NCBI RefSeq assembly: GCF_009363115.1
Contig: NZ_CP045298.1
Span: 1,580,001 to 1,644,000, forward strand
Source of the DNA: Paenibacillus brasilensis
GTDB lineage: Bacteria > Bacillota > Bacilli > Paenibacillales > Paenibacillaceae
Length of the DNA stretch: 64,000 nt
Reading direction: 5' to 3'
Of this stretch, positions 26,604 to 36,066 are shown piece by piece. Both the position numbers and the translations under genes were made by a program. The notes under the pieces were generated by a model. The model was not told the origin of the DNA. It searched no databases and saw only the letters and a program-made list of their open reading frames with translations. How positions within the stretch are numbered: position 1 is the first letter of the stretch; each line of letters starts with the position of its first letter.

Positions 26604-26714
26604 CTGTCGAATTCAGTATACGGTAAACAGACAAAAACGTCGACCCGTGACAGTGAGCGGGCATCTGTTTTTCGAATGTTGGTATCACTTTGTTTTTGGC
26701 TTAACGTCCTTTGA
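26604..26714 (+). pseudogene. duplicated 5' fragment of the ligase-like gene
   Basis: The gap 26468-27104 contains a 37-codon stretch matching the first codons of the gene at 29200: SNSVYGKQTKTSTRD here against SNPVYGKQAKTSTRD there. Similarity fades after about 35 codons and a TGA follows. The start triplet is CTG and the ribosome site is lost. A partial duplication or the stump of a replaced ligase gene. Confidence 0.75.
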
Positions 26715-26910
26715 TTGCTTTTTTACCGATGAACCGAGAGGCGCTGTTACTACATTATCGGGCATACATCAAATGATCAACTTGTTAGGGGTTTAAATCT
26801 GCAAAAATGCCTGGAATCAGAGTGCAATGTAATCTTGACTCATGAAAGTAAAATATATCATAGGTATATTTCCTCTAATTACTTCGTTATTTCAAAAGAT
26901 CTAACAACAC

Positions 26911-26952
26911 AAAAAACAAGGTCAGGACTATATCTCCCTTGCCTTGTTTTTA
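26911..26952 (-). terminator. bidirectional hairpin terminator after the acyltransferase
   Basis: Arms AAAAACAAGG and CCTTGTTTTT enclose about 20 bases. On the minus strand the stem runs into TTTTTTG, ending the acyltransferase transcript. The remaining bases of this gap (26715-26910 and 26953-27104) show nothing recognisable. Confidence 0.65.
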
Positions 26953-27104
26953 TTAAAACATGAAACGAGTATTTCAAATCTATTTCTCAGATCACATTTC
27001 TTCTTAACAAATCCTCTATTTAAGTGTCCATACCTGTTCAAAATATAAGAACCGCTCTTCTGTAAAAATGATTAGTAAAGAACATTTCTAATGTGTTTAA
27101 TGTA

Positions 27105-28112
27105 TTAATTTCTCAAGACGCGCCTCTTCAACCAATTTGTAATTAAAAACTCATACAGATAGGTCATTAGCATTGCGCTAGATATAATAAACAAGAAACG
27201 TGTTATAAAGTATTTTGAAACCAGTGGAAGATGCTCCCCATAAAAATTCAGTATATAAATTGAAAATATATGAAAAAAATAAAGGTTTAACGATAATTTT
27301 GAATAGAAATATAAAAAGCGATTAAAAAATAATTTTTGCACCCATGGCTTGTTAAAAATCAAATACAAAATGAAACTCACAAACAATCCATAACTGATGT
27401 AATATATGGTTGGAGGGTATTTGAAGTCTTGTGTAGACTTAAATTTGTACAATAACATAAAGATAAGAAAGGTTGATAAAAATCCTCCGACCATTATCAA
27501 TATCTCTTTTTTATTTAAGCTTTTAAATCTAATTCCTACAGCAGCGATTAAACAATATCCTAATGGCGTAAAAATATAATTTTGCAGGTTTTCCCCTAAT
27601 ATAGTGGGTAGTAATCCATTCAAACTAACCAAAAAATGATAAATTATATATAGAAAAATTAACGATAGAAAATATTTATTATTATTCTCGATTTTCTCAC
27701 CTAATTGAAGAATGAGTGGACTGAACAGGGAGACTACAAAGAAAACATACATAATCCAAACGTATCCAATACCGCCATTAAAAGCAAAAGATAGTACAAT
27801 TGTTTTGATATCAAAAAACAAAGTTCCATTCGAAAAGAGAGAAATCACAAAAAATAGTGCAAAAAAAACTATCAAAAAGATCCATGTGCTAATAATTAAT
27901 CTTTTAAACCTTTTTAATATATATGAATTATAGTTTACTGAATTTTCTTTCTGACTAATAGTAAAAGAAATCCCCATTAGTAGTACCATAAGTACTACAT
28001 CAAAATTTCTAATTCGAAATAATAATTCATTGGGTGAGGCATGGGCTACCACAATACTTACGATAGCTATGAATCTAAGAATATCTACAGTTCGATTCCT
28101 TTCATTACTCAA
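27105..28112 (-). CDS. acyltransferase 3 family membrane protein
   Basis: Integral membrane protein of about 335 residues with ten predicted helices; the start RTVDILRFIAIVSIVVAHA carries the Arg and His expected of the acyltransferase 3 (OafA/NodX-like) family, which O-acetylates or otherwise acylates sugars. Likely decorates the glycan of this locus. The frame starts at ATG 28118, but GGGAG is only two bases ahead of it, while TTG at 28112 has eight-base spacing and is preferred. Monocistronic, very AT-rich, lying within a region bracketed by the ligase duplication. Confidence 0.78.
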   Translation of the reverse strand: MSNERNRTVDILRFIAIVSIVVAHASPNELLFRIRNFDVVLMVLLMGISFTISQKENSVNYNSYILKRFKRLIISTWIFLIVFFALFFVISLFSNGTLFFDIKTIVLSFAFNGGIGYVWIMYVFFVVSLFSPLILQLGEKIENNNKYFLSLIFLYIIYHFLVSLNGLLPTILGENLQNYIFTPLGYCLIAAVGIRFKSLNKKEILIMVGGFLSTFLIFMLLYKFKSTQDFKYPPTIYYISYGLFVSFILYLIFNKPWVQKLFFNRFLYFYSKLSLNLYFFHIFSIYILNFYGEHLPLVSKYFITRFLFIISSAMLMTYLYEFLITNWLKRRVLRN

Positions 28113-28414
28113 AAGCATAACTCCCTTTCACGATCAAAAAATAAACTATGCTTGATTTGCCAAATAGATTAAGAAGACACTTAGATGTATACATTTCATG
28201 CAATCATATCACGTCGTCAATTATCTTTCTTCAATTTTATAGTTCTTCTTAACAAGGAAACTGCGTTAATGTTAAGGTAGATTGGAGTTCAACTGTAAAT
28301 ATCATTCACTTAGTCATGTAAACATAATGAAATTAATTAAAGATTTAGCATTTGTATTTAAGAATATAAGACCTTAGCTAGCTATCAATAAATAGATCTA
28401 GAAAACAAACTGTC

Positions 28415-28464
28415 ACATACAAAAGAGACTGCTAGAAATCTTCACTAACAGCCTCTTTGTATGT
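28415..28464 (-). terminator. hairpin terminator downstream of a decayed minus-strand gene
   Basis: Inverted arms CATACAAAGAGG and CTCTTTTGTATG-type with about 17 bases between them. It directly follows the coding remnant at 28472-28582. Bases 28113-28414 upstream of the acyltransferase show only AT-rich sequence. Confidence 0.45.
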
Positions 28465-28471
28465 TTAATTA

Positions 28472-28582
28472 TCAGGTTGCTGGAACAGTTTGTTCCAGAG
28501 CTAATACATCCATTTCTTTTAAGGCTTCCTTTTTCCCGTAAATATTGATTTTTATGCCTTCAGCAATAACAAAATATTTTTT
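28472..28582 (-). pseudogene. short coding remnant, unidentified
   Basis: A 36-codon open stretch ends in TGA and reads KINIYGKKEALKEMDVLAL, which looks like real protein. In another frame just upstream, TNIGIGKSFVLKKIF resembles a P-loop. No start or ribosome site is present. Probably the broken tail of a gene lost by rearrangement; family not recognised. Confidence 0.25.
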
Positions 28583-28709
28583 TCAAAACAAAAGATTTAC
28601 CTATACCTATATTTGTAAAAAAGGCTTAGCAAGTTCCCAACTACTCTTTGATCAAGAGGGTTCAAATGTATTGAATTGTATCGGCAACAATAACTATTTC
28701 CGCTTGTAA

Positions 28710-29081
28710 AAATCCCATTATGAATCCGGACAGGTGCATCATCGTGAAGAAGAAAAGGCTGATGTGGACGCCTTTATTCGCTTCCTCGAGGATCTTCTGT
28801 CGGCGTACCGGAACGGAAAAATAGCTATGATTTTAGATAACAGTCGGATTCATCATGCCGCCGGGTTGCAGCCCTTTCTGAAGAAACATCCGCGCCTGCA
28901 CTTGGTCTTTCTGCCACCGTATAGTCCAAACCTAAATCCAATCGAAGGACTTTGGCTGTGGCTCAAATCCGATGTAGTCAATAACGTCTTTTTTGAGAAG
29001 TTCTGTAAGATTAAGCTTCATGTTGGCCAGTTTATGAAGCGAATCAATAAGCATCCTATGGAACTATTGATCGCTTATTAA
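28710..29081 (+). pseudogene. IS630-family transposase, C-terminal fragment
   Basis: About 123 codons of the DDE transposase of IS630-type elements: YESGQVHHREEEKADVDAF, then MILDNSRIHHA and FLPPYSPNLNPIEGLWLWLK with the late catalytic Asp and Glu. The N-terminal half and the first catalytic Asp are absent, a stop lies just upstream (28707), and no terminal repeats were found. A dead relic marking past rearrangement upstream of the ligase gene. Confidence 0.82.
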
Positions 29082-29199
29082 TTGGGTTTTAATCTTAATT
29101 GCGCTTTATATAGCTTACTCTTTTTGAGAGTGAACTGGTTCCTTTTAAAAGGGTATGCTAAAATATTGACGTATCTACAAGAAAAGGAGATTGTAAACC

Positions 29200-31659
29200 T
29201 TGTCGAATCCAGTATACGGGAAACAGGCCAAAACGTCGACCCGTGACGATAAAAGGCCGGCTATGTTTTGGGTGTTAATTGTTGGCATGATTTTGTTTTT
29301 AGCTTGGGCCCCCTTCCAGGCTGCACTTTTTAATGGGCAAATGCTTGATTTTGAGACGCCTTTGTATTGGGCTTTGATCATCAGCATGATTCTATTGATT
29401 TTAGGAATCGTAACCTATTATAAGAAATTCAAATTGGAAGATCAAAGAGACTGGCTGGCGGTGCTTGTTATGTTACTCCCACTAACCTACGTGCTCTCTT
29501 TGGTATCCGCTGCTTCTCATTATCTCGCAATGAACATGGTAGTAGTGCAGTGTATCTACGCCGCTCTGTTTATCATCTCAATCTATCTACTCCAGGATCG
29601 GTTAGGCAATAAGATTATTCACAATCTGATTATGACCATTGCTTATGTCATTGTAGGCTTTGGCTTCATCAACTGGTTCGGACAGTGGGTGCTTGCCGGC
29701 AAGCTGGTAGGCTGGCTTAGCCAATATGTTTATCAAAACCGTTACACCAATGCAGTCATGACAGATACAAATGGGCTCCGGCTGACATCAGTGTTTCAAT
29801 ATGCGAATACATATGCCGCCTTTCTAATGGCTTTCCTGTTCGCTGCCGTTTTCTGTCTGATGAAATCAAAACTATGGTATGGCAAAGCTATTCACGGCTT
29901 CATGTTGGTGCCTATTCTGGTCTCGCTATTCCTGACTTTGTCACGGGGCGGTCTGGTTATGTTGCCTGTCGTATTCGTGCTGCTTTTGCTTTTCCTTAAA
30001 CCTGCACGCCAAATTATATGGATTTTACATTGCGCCATTGCTGGTGTAGCGTCAATATCTATCTTGGCGCCAATTACAAATATGGGTTTACAGCTCAACA
30101 AGACCTACAATGGCGGAGAGGCGGCCAAGGCTTGGGGGTTGCTTATTGGTGTCTCCCTGGCTGTAGCTGTCGTACTGTGGCTTGTTGAACGTTATCTGGC
30201 ACCAAAGCTGGAAAATGCCCTCAAAGGGTGGAACTCACGGAAGTTATCCAACCTGTGGTTGCCTGTCGGATCCGTTGTTGTGATTGGCTTGCTGTCTTTT
30301 CTATTAATTGGAACCGGTCTACACAGCGTACTACCGGAAAACGTTCAAGTGCGGTTAGAAAACATCAATTTCCGCCAGCATAGTGTGCTGGAGCGGCTGG
30401 TATTCTATCAGGATGCTGCGAAATCGATTAAAGATCACCCTATTATTGGAAGCGGTGGCGGCGGATGGGCTGCTTTGTACGAAAAGTATCAGGATTATCC
30501 TTATACTAGCCGTCAAGCCCATAACTTTTTCATGCAGTATTTAGTTGAGGTAGGCATTCTCGGCTTCGTAATTTTCATGTCATTTATCTTATATATTTTC
30601 TATAAATACATCCGTAACTATATTAGACAAAATGATGAAGAACGGGATTCTCACTTCCTGTATCTCATTTTGGCACTCTCGATCTTACTTCATAGCTTGC
30701 TGGACTTTAATCTGAGTTACGTGTTCATGGGCATATTGGTATTTGTGAGTCTCGGTGGTATGGCCGCTGCTATGGACAGCAAGCCGCTTAAACGTCTGTC
30801 TATGAGTGCTTCCGGATTCCGGATCCTGTATAGTGCAGTCATTGGCATTCTAAGCATCGTGGTGCTTTTTGCAGGTCTCCGCTTCGTGCAATCGGCCAAT
30901 GCTGCCACATATGCCAAACAGATTATGGCGGTAAGCACATCATTTGAGGAAATTCAAAGTGCTATTAATAAAGATCTGGAGCTTCGCCCTACACATCCGG
31001 ATTCAGTAATAAGATTGGCTGCACTGTACAAGAATGTGTATGATCAAACGAAAAAAGAGGAATTTTATAACGCTGCAATAGAGGTGCTAAATACGGGCCT
31101 GAAGGCAGAACCGTATAATAAAACCATGTTAAACTCCAAAGTTAACCTTTTACAAGCAAAAGGTGAGAATGAGCAAGCCTTCAGTATTTTGGAAAATAGC
31201 ATTTCCAACTTTAACTGGGACAATGACTGGTACAATATGTTGATTACCCAAGCTTACACTATTGGTAATAAGGCACGTGAGCAAAAAGATACCGCCAAAG
31301 AACAGAAGTTTTTCCAAGCAGGTCTTGCTGCTTATCAGAAGGTTCTGGATGGGGTAGCTCATCTTAAGACGGTTCCACCTGAAATTGAGTTGACACGTAC
31401 TTTTGAAGTAACTTCAGGTATTGCGCTCAGTACTGGCAAGATTGAGTTTATGTCAGGTAAGCCTGCTGAGGCTGCAAGCATCCTCAAAAACGACTTGAAG
31501 GACGATCTGAGTGATGCTACGAATCGTGAGGTCGCTCGCTATTACGTTGCTGCTCTACAAAAACAGGGCCAAAACGACGAAGCTTTATATAACAAACTGA
31601 TTCAGGCTGATCCGAAGGAGAAGGAGCAAATTGAGCAGTTAAAGTCCTTAAAGCTCTAG
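29200..31659 (+). CDS. O-antigen ligase-like membrane protein with C-terminal TPR region
   Basis: Protein of 819 residues: about twelve hydrophobic helices up to residue 575, with a large outer loop about 370-455 containing the Wzy_C/WaaL-type motif SVLERLVFYQDAAKSI and IIGSGGGGWAALY, followed by QAHNFFMQYLVEVG with the conserved His. The last 220 residues are helical and TPR-like. It could ligate the exported glycan to protein or another acceptor, as WsfB/WsaB are thought to do in S-layer glycosylation. TTG start with AAGGAG ten bases upstream. The only glycan gene on the plus strand here, with a terminator 50 bases downstream. Confidence 0.82.
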   Translation: MSNPVYGKQAKTSTRDDKRPAMFWVLIVGMILFLAWAPFQAALFNGQMLDFETPLYWALIISMILLILGIVTYYKKFKLEDQRDWLAVLVMLLPLTYVLSLVSAASHYLAMNMVVVQCIYAALFIISIYLLQDRLGNKIIHNLIMTIAYVIVGFGFINWFGQWVLAGKLVGWLSQYVYQNRYTNAVMTDTNGLRLTSVFQYANTYAAFLMAFLFAAVFCLMKSKLWYGKAIHGFMLVPILVSLFLTLSRGGLVMLPVVFVLLLLFLKPARQIIWILHCAIAGVASISILAPITNMGLQLNKTYNGGEAAKAWGLLIGVSLAVAVVLWLVERYLAPKLENALKGWNSRKLSNLWLPVGSVVVIGLLSFLLIGTGLHSVLPENVQVRLENINFRQHSVLERLVFYQDAAKSIKDHPIIGSGGGGWAALYEKYQDYPYTSRQAHNFFMQYLVEVGILGFVIFMSFILYIFYKYIRNYIRQNDEERDSHFLYLILALSILLHSLLDFNLSYVFMGILVFVSLGGMAAAMDSKPLKRLSMSASGFRILYSAVIGILSIVVLFAGLRFVQSANAATYAKQIMAVSTSFEEIQSAINKDLELRPTHPDSVIRLAALYKNVYDQTKKEEFYNAAIEVLNTGLKAEPYNKTMLNSKVNLLQAKGENEQAFSILENSISNFNWDNDWYNMLITQAYTIGNKAREQKDTAKEQKFFQAGLAAYQKVLDGVAHLKTVPPEIELTRTFEVTSGIALSTGKIEFMSGKPAEAASILKNDLKDDLSDATNREVARYYVAALQKQGQNDEALYNKLIQADPKEKEQIEQLKSLKL

Positions 31660-31709
31660 GAATACGATTAAAGCATTGAATGCAATTACAGCGATTATGC
31701 ACCAACAGA

Positions 31710-31750
31710 AAAGGAACGCAGAAGCTATCACGCTTCTTGCGTTCCTTTCC
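31710..31750. terminator. bidirectional terminator between ligase-like gene and galU
   Basis: Arms AAAGGAACGCAGAAGC and GCTTCTTGCGTTCCTTT around a six-base loop. It lies between two converging genes and can serve both. Confidence 0.8.
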
Positions 31751-31797
31751 TTATATCCTAAGCTTAACTTCCTCCCACTATGTGATATCGCATACCT

Positions 31798-32688
31798 TTA
31801 AAACTTTGCTCCATTTTCATCTATCTCTTCTATAACCTGTCTCATATAAGCCAGTACTTCATCTTTAATTTCGTTATGCTGCAGGGCATAATGAATGGTT
31901 GTTTCAATGAAGCCCAGCTTCTCGCCAACGTCATGGCGATTGCCGTCAAATTCGTAGGCCAGAATCGGACTCTTTTCTCCAAGTTTGGACAATGCATCCG
32001 TCAGTTGAATTTCCCCGCCAACGCCAACAGATTGCTGGCCAAGAATATCAAAAATATCAGGTGTCAAGATATAACGTCCCATGATCGCCAAGTTGGAGGT
32101 TGCTTCTTCCTTCTTCGGTTTTTCTACCAGACGTTCCGCTTCCGAGATTTTACTGGTGAGTGCATGACCTTCAACAATCCCGTAACGATGTACCTCGTTC
32201 CAATCTACTTGCTTTACACCTACAACCGAACGCTGATACTCATCAAAAACATCAATCATCTGTTTGAGACATGGATTATCGGATTCGACGATATCATCAC
32301 CCAAAAGCACGGCAAAAGGCTCATCACCAATAAACTTACGTGCACACCAGATAGCATGCCCCAAACCTTTAGGCTCCTTTTGACGAATATAGTGAATATC
32401 TGCCATTTCTGATGGTTTGCGCACTTCATTAAGCAGATTCCATTTTTCTTTCGAAGTAAGATTATATTCTAGCTCAAATGAGTAGTCAAAATGATCCTCA
32501 ATTGCTCTTTTGCCTTTACCAGTAACGATAATGATATCCTCAATACCAGATGCTACAGCCTCTTCAATAATATATTGAATCGTTGGTTTGTCTACAATCG
32601 GAAGCATTTCCTTAGGCATCGCTTTGGTGGCGGGTAGAAAACGGGTTCCTAATCCCGCAGCAGGAATAATCGCTTTACGGATCTTCAT
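31798..32688 (-). CDS. galU: UTP-glucose-1-phosphate uridylyltransferase
   Basis: Makes UDP-glucose from UTP and glucose-1-phosphate. Protein of 296 residues with the uridylyltransferase start [54 protein letters not shown] and [15 protein letters not shown] lies eight bases before the ATG. On the minus strand a TATAAT at 32737-32742 may be its -10 box. It closes the glycan locus and supplies substrate for ugd, the Gtr set and other UDP-glucose-dependent wall polymers. Confidence 0.96.
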   Translation of the reverse strand: MKIRKAIIPAAGLGTRFLPATKAMPKEMLPIVDKPTIQYIIEEAVASGIEDIIIVTGKGKRAIEDHFDYSFELEYNLTSKEKWNLLNEVRKPSEMADIHYIRQKEPKGLGHAIWCARKFIGDEPFAVLLGDDIVESDNPCLKQMIDVFDEYQRSVVGVKQVDWNEVHRYGIVEGHALTSKISEAERLVEKPKKEEATSNLAIMGRYILTPDIFDILGQQSVGVGGEIQLTDALSKLGEKSPILAYEFDGNRHDVGEKLGFIETTIHYALQHNEIKDEVLAYMRQVIEEIDENGAKF

Positions 32689-32769
32689 AGGTAAATCTCC
32701 TTTGTCTTCAATATAACGAATAGGATACTATCTTTGATTATAACAGGAAGATAGATTCATTTGATAGGT

Positions 32770-32812
32770 TAAAGAAGAAGACATCTTCCCTTGAGGAGAA
32801 CATGTCTTCCAA
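32770..32812 (-). terminator. terminator after the U32 peptidase gene
   Basis: Eight-base perfect arms GAAGACAT / ATGTCTTC followed on the minus strand by TTCTTCTTT. Placed 70 bases downstream of the U32 gene stop. Confidence 0.55.
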
Positions 32813-32882
32813 TCTCTAGCTTGCTATATGATTATATTATGCTTCTATGATCTTCTTTGCTCCAGCATAAATATACAGTTAT

Positions 32883-35393
32883 TTACTTCACCAGCTGCCC
32901 ACGTGTAACACCCAGCTGATTCGTCGCTTTGAGAGTCTTCCAAACCTGCGTACCGCTGATTTCTCCGCGCAGGGCACGGTTATACAGACCAATAACCTCA
33001 TGCACTTGCTCCGGTGTCTCTTCCAAAAATTCTACACGGTAACGAGACACACCCAGCTCCATAAAGTTGGACAGGTACTCGGCCCCGGATTGCTCAATAG
33101 CATTGTATACCGTATTGCGGCAGCCTTCGTCCACGCGGACTGGATGAGACATACCAATACGATCACGCAGGGAGGCACGATGATCCTCACAAGGGCGACC
33201 ACAGTTGGTGTAATCTGTGCCTTCACTCATGAAGGTACAGTATACGCAGTGTTCGGTATGGAACATCGGCATATGCTGCTGGATTACGATTTCCAGCTTG
33301 TCGGTACGTGTACGTCTAAGCATATCGACCATCTGTTGGATGTTCAGATCATACGACGGCGTAACGAGGTCGCAGCCGGAATCAAGGAACAGATCGGCCG
33401 CCTTATGGTTGGCAACGTTAAGCGAGAAGTCGCCAATCAGCTGCGGATGATGTGCGTCCGGGTTCTCCAAGCGATGACGCATGTAGAAATACAGCGCACC
33501 CGGATTGCGTACCAACACAGCATCCGGCTTCAAGCGCAGGATGTTGTTGTGATAGCCGTTTTCACCCGGCATGTGAATACGCGGGGTCACCAGCGCAATT
33601 CGGCGTCCTGCGCCGTGTACGGCCTCAACAGCGGCCGGAAATTGCTTGATGAACTCGAAGTCGGCGTAGATGAACTCCACGCCGGCCTCCAGCGCAGCCT
33701 CAACCTGCGGGAGGCTACGGCACAACGCGGTCAGCTCCGCCTGACCGCGCACCACAGGCGATGCCGGAACGGATGCATCGCCATACACCTCCACCGCCCG
33801 CTTCGTGTACACGGGCGGTTTGGGGCGCTCGCCCGCGAGCAGCTCTACCGCCTGGCGGCGAATGCTGTTCAGCTCGCGCATCGGCACGATGACGTCCCCA
33901 TGCAGATGGACGTCCAGCTCTTCCAGCTGGAACACCGTTCCGCCCAGTCGACCGAACTGCTCTTCGAGCAGCTCGTGCGTCATCGGACGCTTCTGGGCGA
34001 TTTCAAGTTCCAGCTCGGAGTCCACGCGGACCGTTGTGCCCTTCTGCACGTCGGTCCACCAGGTCGACAGCGGCTGCCCTGGAGAGCCGCTGACACGCAC
34101 ATGTATCGGGAAGACGCGGTACGGCTTATCCGTTTCGTACGACTGGCGCAGACGCTTGTCCAGCGCCGGGTCGTTGGTCTTCCAAATGCGGTCGCCCACA
34201 TGTACACGGCGCAGGTCCACATCGTTGCGTCCCGCTATGATGTCGATGATCCAGCCTTCTCCGGCTTCGCCTTCAATTTTCACGCCCTTGCGGCGGATAT
34301 CGTATACGCGTCCGCCCTCTTCTTTTTGCGTAGGATCGCCCGCATCGAATACAATACCGTCGCCACGCTTCAACGGTGCATCAATACGGCAGACTACACC
34401 ATCACGAAGAATTTGTTCCACCCGGCCCAGATACACGCCCCGGCTTTTCGGGAACGTACCGTCAACCAGTTTTTTGTTATTCGTTCCTTCCAGAAAACCG
34501 TGCGTAAAGCCACGTGAAAAGCTCTGCTGCAGCTCACGGATATCTTCTTTGCTCGTCTTGGACGTATCGCCATCAAAATACTTATCAATGGCCTTGCGAT
34601 ATTTGCTGACCACATTTGCTACATATTCAGGCGTTTTCAATCGCCCTTCGATTTTAAAGGAAACCACACCTGCGTCGATCAGCTCAGGCATCAAATCAAT
34701 GGCCGCCAAATCCTTAGGGGACAACAGGTATGTCACATCGGCCATCGGCTTTTGCTCCCCATCCACCATCAGATCGTAAGGCAAACGACATGCCTGTGCA
34801 CACTCACCACGGTTAGCAGAGCGTCCGCCCCACATTTCTGAAGTTAGACATTGGCCTGAATAAGATACGCATAACGCTCCATGTACAAACACTTCCATCG
34901 GAAGTCTCGCCTGATCGCCAATTTTTTGAATCTGTTTCAGATTATTTTCGCGACCAAGCACGACCCGTTCCATGTTGTACGGCTTCGTGAACTCTACGGC
35001 CTCCGGCGAAGTAATCGTCATTTGGGTAGAGCCATGGATCGGAAAATCCGGTGATATATCACGGATCATTTTCACCAAGCCCATATCCTGAACAATCAGG
35101 GCATCGACTCCGGCATCAATGCAGGCATCAACCAGCTCCTTAGCGTCCTCCAGCTCATTTTCAAATACCAATATATTGAATGTCAAAAAACCCTTAACCC
35201 CGTAGCTATGCAAAAACGCCATAATTTCAGGCAGTTCCTCCATGCGGAAATTGTTCGCCCGTGCCCGTGCATTGAACTTTTCGACTCCGAAAAAGATTGC
35301 ATCGGCTCCATTCGCTACCGCCGCACGCATACAATCCCAGTCACCTGCTGGTGCCAGAAGCTCGACATCTTCTCTTCGTACTGCTGATTTCAT
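32883..35393 (-). CDS. U32 family peptidase-like protein (RlhA/YhbU relative)
   Basis: Protein of 836 residues. The first 330 residues carry the U32 family pattern: ELLAPAGDWDCMRAAVANGADAIFFG, FLTFNILVFENEL, VQDMGLVKMIRD, the signature GQCLTSEMWGGRSANRGECAQACR with conserved Cys, and SPKDLAAIDLMPELI. The middle and C-terminal parts (with another Cys set near residue 735, HCVYCTFMSEG) match the long DUF3656-containing form. Relatives act in rRNA or tRNA hydroxylation (RlhA in E. coli) rather than true proteolysis, so the peptidase name is historical. ATG 35393 with GGGAGG is chosen over the upstream frame start. Notably GC-rich in the middle. Confidence 0.88.
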   Translation of the reverse strand: MKSAVRREDVELLAPAGDWDCMRAAVANGADAIFFGVEKFNARARANNFRMEELPEIMAFLHSYGVKGFLTFNILVFENELEDAKELVDACIDAGVDALIVQDMGLVKMIRDISPDFPIHGSTQMTITSPEAVEFTKPYNMERVVLGRENNLKQIQKIGDQARLPMEVFVHGALCVSYSGQCLTSEMWGGRSANRGECAQACRLPYDLMVDGEQKPMADVTYLLSPKDLAAIDLMPELIDAGVVSFKIEGRLKTPEYVANVVSKYRKAIDKYFDGDTSKTSKEDIRELQQSFSRGFTHGFLEGTNNKKLVDGTFPKSRGVYLGRVEQILRDGVVCRIDAPLKRGDGIVFDAGDPTQKEEGGRVYDIRRKGVKIEGEAGEGWIIDIIAGRNDVDLRRVHVGDRIWKTNDPALDKRLRQSYETDKPYRVFPIHVRVSGSPGQPLSTWWTDVQKGTTVRVDSELELEIAQKRPMTHELLEEQFGRLGGTVFQLEELDVHLHGDVIVPMRELNSIRRQAVELLAGERPKPPVYTKRAVEVYGDASVPASPVVRGQAELTALCRSLPQVEAALEAGVEFIYADFEFIKQFPAAVEAVHGAGRRIALVTPRIHMPGENGYHNNILRLKPDAVLVRNPGALYFYMRHRLENPDAHHPQLIGDFSLNVANHKAADLFLDSGCDLVTPSYDLNIQQMVDMLRRTRTDKLEIVIQQHMPMFHTEHCVYCTFMSEGTDYTNCGRPCEDHRASLRDRIGMSHPVRVDEGCRNTVYNAIEQSGAEYLSNFMELGVSRYRVEFLEETPEQVHEVIGLYNRALRGEISGTQVWKTLKATNQLGVTRGQLVK

Positions 35394-35831
35394 TATTGTC
35401 CTCCCTATATGCTGAAAACGAATGATCACCCATTGGCTCATCGTTCTTCAGGGCAGCTATGCTGCTTGTTTGCATCCTATCTGTTTCTATCATCCTGTCC
35501 GATCATTCACCTTCTGAACCATCGGTTCCTCGCATGAATTGCATCCAACTCAAAAAATCCGCATCACAAACATCTGCGGCATAATCATTCTTATCTTGTA
35601 ACTAATCTAGTGTACCAGACTACGCCCCAAGCTTCTACACTTTCCATGCGATTCCTTCAAAAATATCATATCTATATAAGTTGAACTTAAAAGTTACTTA
35701 CTATGCCACTACGCAATCGGATGGTGCTTCCCATCGCCACCGCCCCCGAATTTCCTGAATAAAGCCTATGTTCAGGAGAGAAATCCGGGGACAAAAGCGA
35801 CCGCTCCGCTTGTACAGCACCATTCCGCCTA
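35394..35831. other. intergenic region, no gene recognised
   Basis: Upstream of the U32 gene. A 94-codon frame on the minus strand overlaps it (35701-35985) but runs through a terminator and has no ribosome site. The segment 35700-35830 is GC-richer and resembles a dispersed intergenic repeat; see findings. Confidence 0.4.
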
Positions 35832-35878
35832 CACAAAAAACACTTACAATCCCGTCAAACGGTACATTGTAAGTGTTG
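35832..35878 (-). terminator. terminator downstream of the stalk-domain gene
   Basis: Perfect 12-base arms (35839-35850 and 35866-35877) with a 15-base loop, followed on the minus strand by TTTTTTG. Lies about 190 bases past the stop at 36067; the bases between show nothing else. Confidence 0.7.
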
Positions 35879-36066
35879 ATTATACAAAGAAAGACAGAAT
35901 TCACATGTTCAAATACCACAAACAGCAGCCTTTGACTTCCTGTCTCTATCCCAACGGGATTCTTACCTTTCAATCCCTTATACAATCAAAGAATCCCGGG
36001 TCAACAGCGATCGAAGGATCAAATGGCACGCGCAGCACTTCCCCCACAAACTGCCTAATCTTTTCT

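Noticed and set aside
33000-34517. A 505-codon open frame on the plus strand.
   Set aside because: It lies antisense to the well-supported U32 gene, has no ribosome site, and its translation is rich in Arg/His without family features. It is produced by the GC-rich codon bias of the real gene.
33452-34779. Further long plus-strand frames over the U32 gene.
   Set aside because: Same cause: GC-skewed third positions of the minus-strand gene leave stops rare in other frames.
35701-35985. A 94-codon minus-strand frame upstream of the U32 gene.
   Set aside because: It runs through a perfect terminator hairpin, lacks a ribosome site and its translation matches no family I know. Treated as possible repeat sequence instead.
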